Source: an uncultured Carboxylicivirga sp. (GTDB lineage Bacteria > Bacteroidota > Bacteroidia > Bacteroidales > Marinilabiliaceae). From it: DNA of 64,000 nt. The notes below the pieces were generated by a model. That model was not told the DNA's origin. It was given only the letters and a program-made list of their open reading frames with translations, and did not search any database. The stretch is from assembly GCF_963668385.1 (NCBI RefSeq), contig NZ_OY764327.1, forward strand, positions 310,001 through 374,000. Reading direction: 5' to 3'. Below are positions 63,070-64,000 of the stretch, one piece after another (position 1 is the stretch's first letter; each line of letters opens with the position of its first letter). The translations under genes and the position numbers were made by a program.

Positions 63070-63963
63070 ATGAAAGATTTTTTCAAATACCTTACAGCTG
63101 GTGAGGAAGACAGAGCCTGGGGACTTTTTTTAACTGTTGCCGGCAAATCATATATAAAACCCGGATCGAGTTATCCACCCAGTGAACATCCGAGTGGATA
63201 TTACTTTACATGGGAAAACGGTCGAGTACTAAACGAGTATCAGATCAACTACATTACCGAAGGAAGAGGCACCCTTGAAAACGATCGTGGAAAGTTTGCA
63301 GTTAAGCCCGGATCATTAATGATAATACGCAAAGGTGAGTGGCATCGGTACCGCCCGGTAAGGTCGAGTGGATGGCAAGAACATTACATTGGTTTTGACG
63401 GAACACTGGCTCATCATTTCTTACAAAAAAATCAGGTACTTCAAGGACAATCGGTAATTGACTGCGGCGATCATGAAGACATTATCGATACCTATTTTCG
63501 AATTTTTGAACTTGCCAAAAATGAAGCGCCGGGCAACCACCATATAGCTTCGGGTTTTATTATTAAATTACTTGGATATATAGTAGCCCGACAAAAACAT
63601 AGAACATTTGCCGGAACCCAAATTGAAAAACTGATTCAGGAAGCACGTTTTCATATGAGAAAAAATATTGAGAAGGAAATTGATCTTGAAAAGCTGGCAC
63701 AGGATAATTGTATTGGCTACTCCTATTTCAGGAAGATGTTTAAAAAGTATACAGGCATATCGCCTCACCAGTATTACCTTGACTTAAAACTGATGCGGGC
63801 AAAAGAGCTTATTTTAACCTCCGATAAAAGTATTAAAGAGATCAGTTATGATTTGGGTTTTCAGTCGATCCATTATTTTAGCCGACTGTTTAAAAAGAAG
63901 GTAGGGCAAAATCCTTCGGAAATAAGAAGCACTGTTAAGAAGACGGAAGTTAATTTTAAATGA
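63070..63963 (+). CDS. AraC-family regulator of the rhamnose operon
   Basis: A 297-residue regulator. The N-terminal cupin-type sugar-binding domain (about 20-170) contains YQINYITEGRGTLENDRGKFAVKPGSLMIIRKGEWHRYRP. The C-terminal two-helix-turn-helix DNA-binding domain (about 198-292) has LEKLAQDNCIGYSYFRKMFKKYTGISPHQYYLDLKLMRAKELI and IKEISYDLGFQSIHYFSRLFKKKVGQNPSEIR. It is divergent from rhaT, so it is the likely activator in response to L-rhamnose, comparable in role to RhaS/RhaR. The intergenic region contains a matching pair of direct half-sites. Confidence 0.93.
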   Translation: MKDFFKYLTAGEEDRAWGLFLTVAGKSYIKPGSSYPPSEHPSGYYFTWENGRVLNEYQINYITEGRGTLENDRGKFAVKPGSLMIIRKGEWHRYRPVRSSGWQEHYIGFDGTLAHHFLQKNQVLQGQSVIDCGDHEDIIDTYFRIFELAKNEAPGNHHIASGFIIKLLGYIVARQKHRTFAGTQIEKLIQEARFHMRKNIEKEIDLEKLAQDNCIGYSYFRKMFKKYTGISPHQYYLDLKLMRAKELILTSDKSIKEISYDLGFQSIHYFSRLFKKKVGQNPSEIRSTVKKTEVNFK

Positions 63964-64000
63964 TACGATGTGATGATTTTCAATTATGCAAAAGATCAAA

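Overview
The window is a 64 kb stretch of chromosome from a Bacteroidota bacterium, probably of the Marinilabiliales/Bacteroidales type; this is an inference. The evidence is a SusC/SusD pair with an ECF sigma/FecR module, promoters with the Bacteroidota pattern TTG-N19-21-TAnnTTTG, A-rich rather than Shine-Dalgarno leaders, AT-rich spacers, and families typical of this phylum (DUF4922, AmpG-like permease, S9B dipeptidyl peptidase). No phage, plasmid, IS transposase or CRISPR array was seen.

Layout. 0-6.5 kb: the end of a thioredoxin-like gene, then a TetR-autoregulated operon with a LolA-like carrier, two FtsX/MacB-type permeases, an ABC ATPase and a beta-barrel protein, which looks like a lipid or lipoprotein shuttle across the envelope. 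The TetR protein carries a complete EF-hand calcium-loop signature. 6.5-20 kb: mostly housekeeping genes, including a sensor kinase overlapping an alpha/beta hydrolase gene, AlkD-like DNA repair, peptide deformylase, PlsC, a conserved cysteine-rich protein, a sigma/anti-sigma-like pair, DPP IV and tRNA-Leu(CAG). 20-24.3 kb: a GalU-like protein with an atypical signature next to an 1103-residue GHMP kinase/UDPGP fusion. 24.7-36.3 kb: a peptidoglycan scavenging island, with amidase, SpoIID-type protein, AmpG-like permease, NagX-like acyltransferase, glycosyltransferase and DUF4922 on the minus strand, and an amino-sugar kinase and MurQ divergently on the plus strand. 36.3-47.1 kb: a GntR-controlled catabolic operon (2-oxo acid dehydrogenase E2, E3 and fused E1, a PHP protein, SrlD-like and SorE-like dehydrogenases, an FSA-like transaldolase). 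47.2-54.6 kb: SusD, a SusC broken by a one-base frameshift, FecR and an ECF sigma factor with a G9 tract near its start. 55-64 kb: an L-rhamnose operon (transporter, mutarotase, isomerase, two class II aldolase-type proteins, a sugar kinase) under a divergent AraC-family regulator.

The most unusual feature is not a gene. Four intergenic gaps between co-directional minus-strand genes (31.3, 40.9, 58.0 and 59.4 kb) carry the same roughly 215-235 bp element, all in one orientation. Its outer arms differ in sequence from copy to copy but stay complementary within each copy, and several inner stems show compensatory changes. This is strong evidence for a conserved folded structure. Three GGAACGGTTCT palindromes and a 131-bp tandem array lie in other gaps of the same operons.
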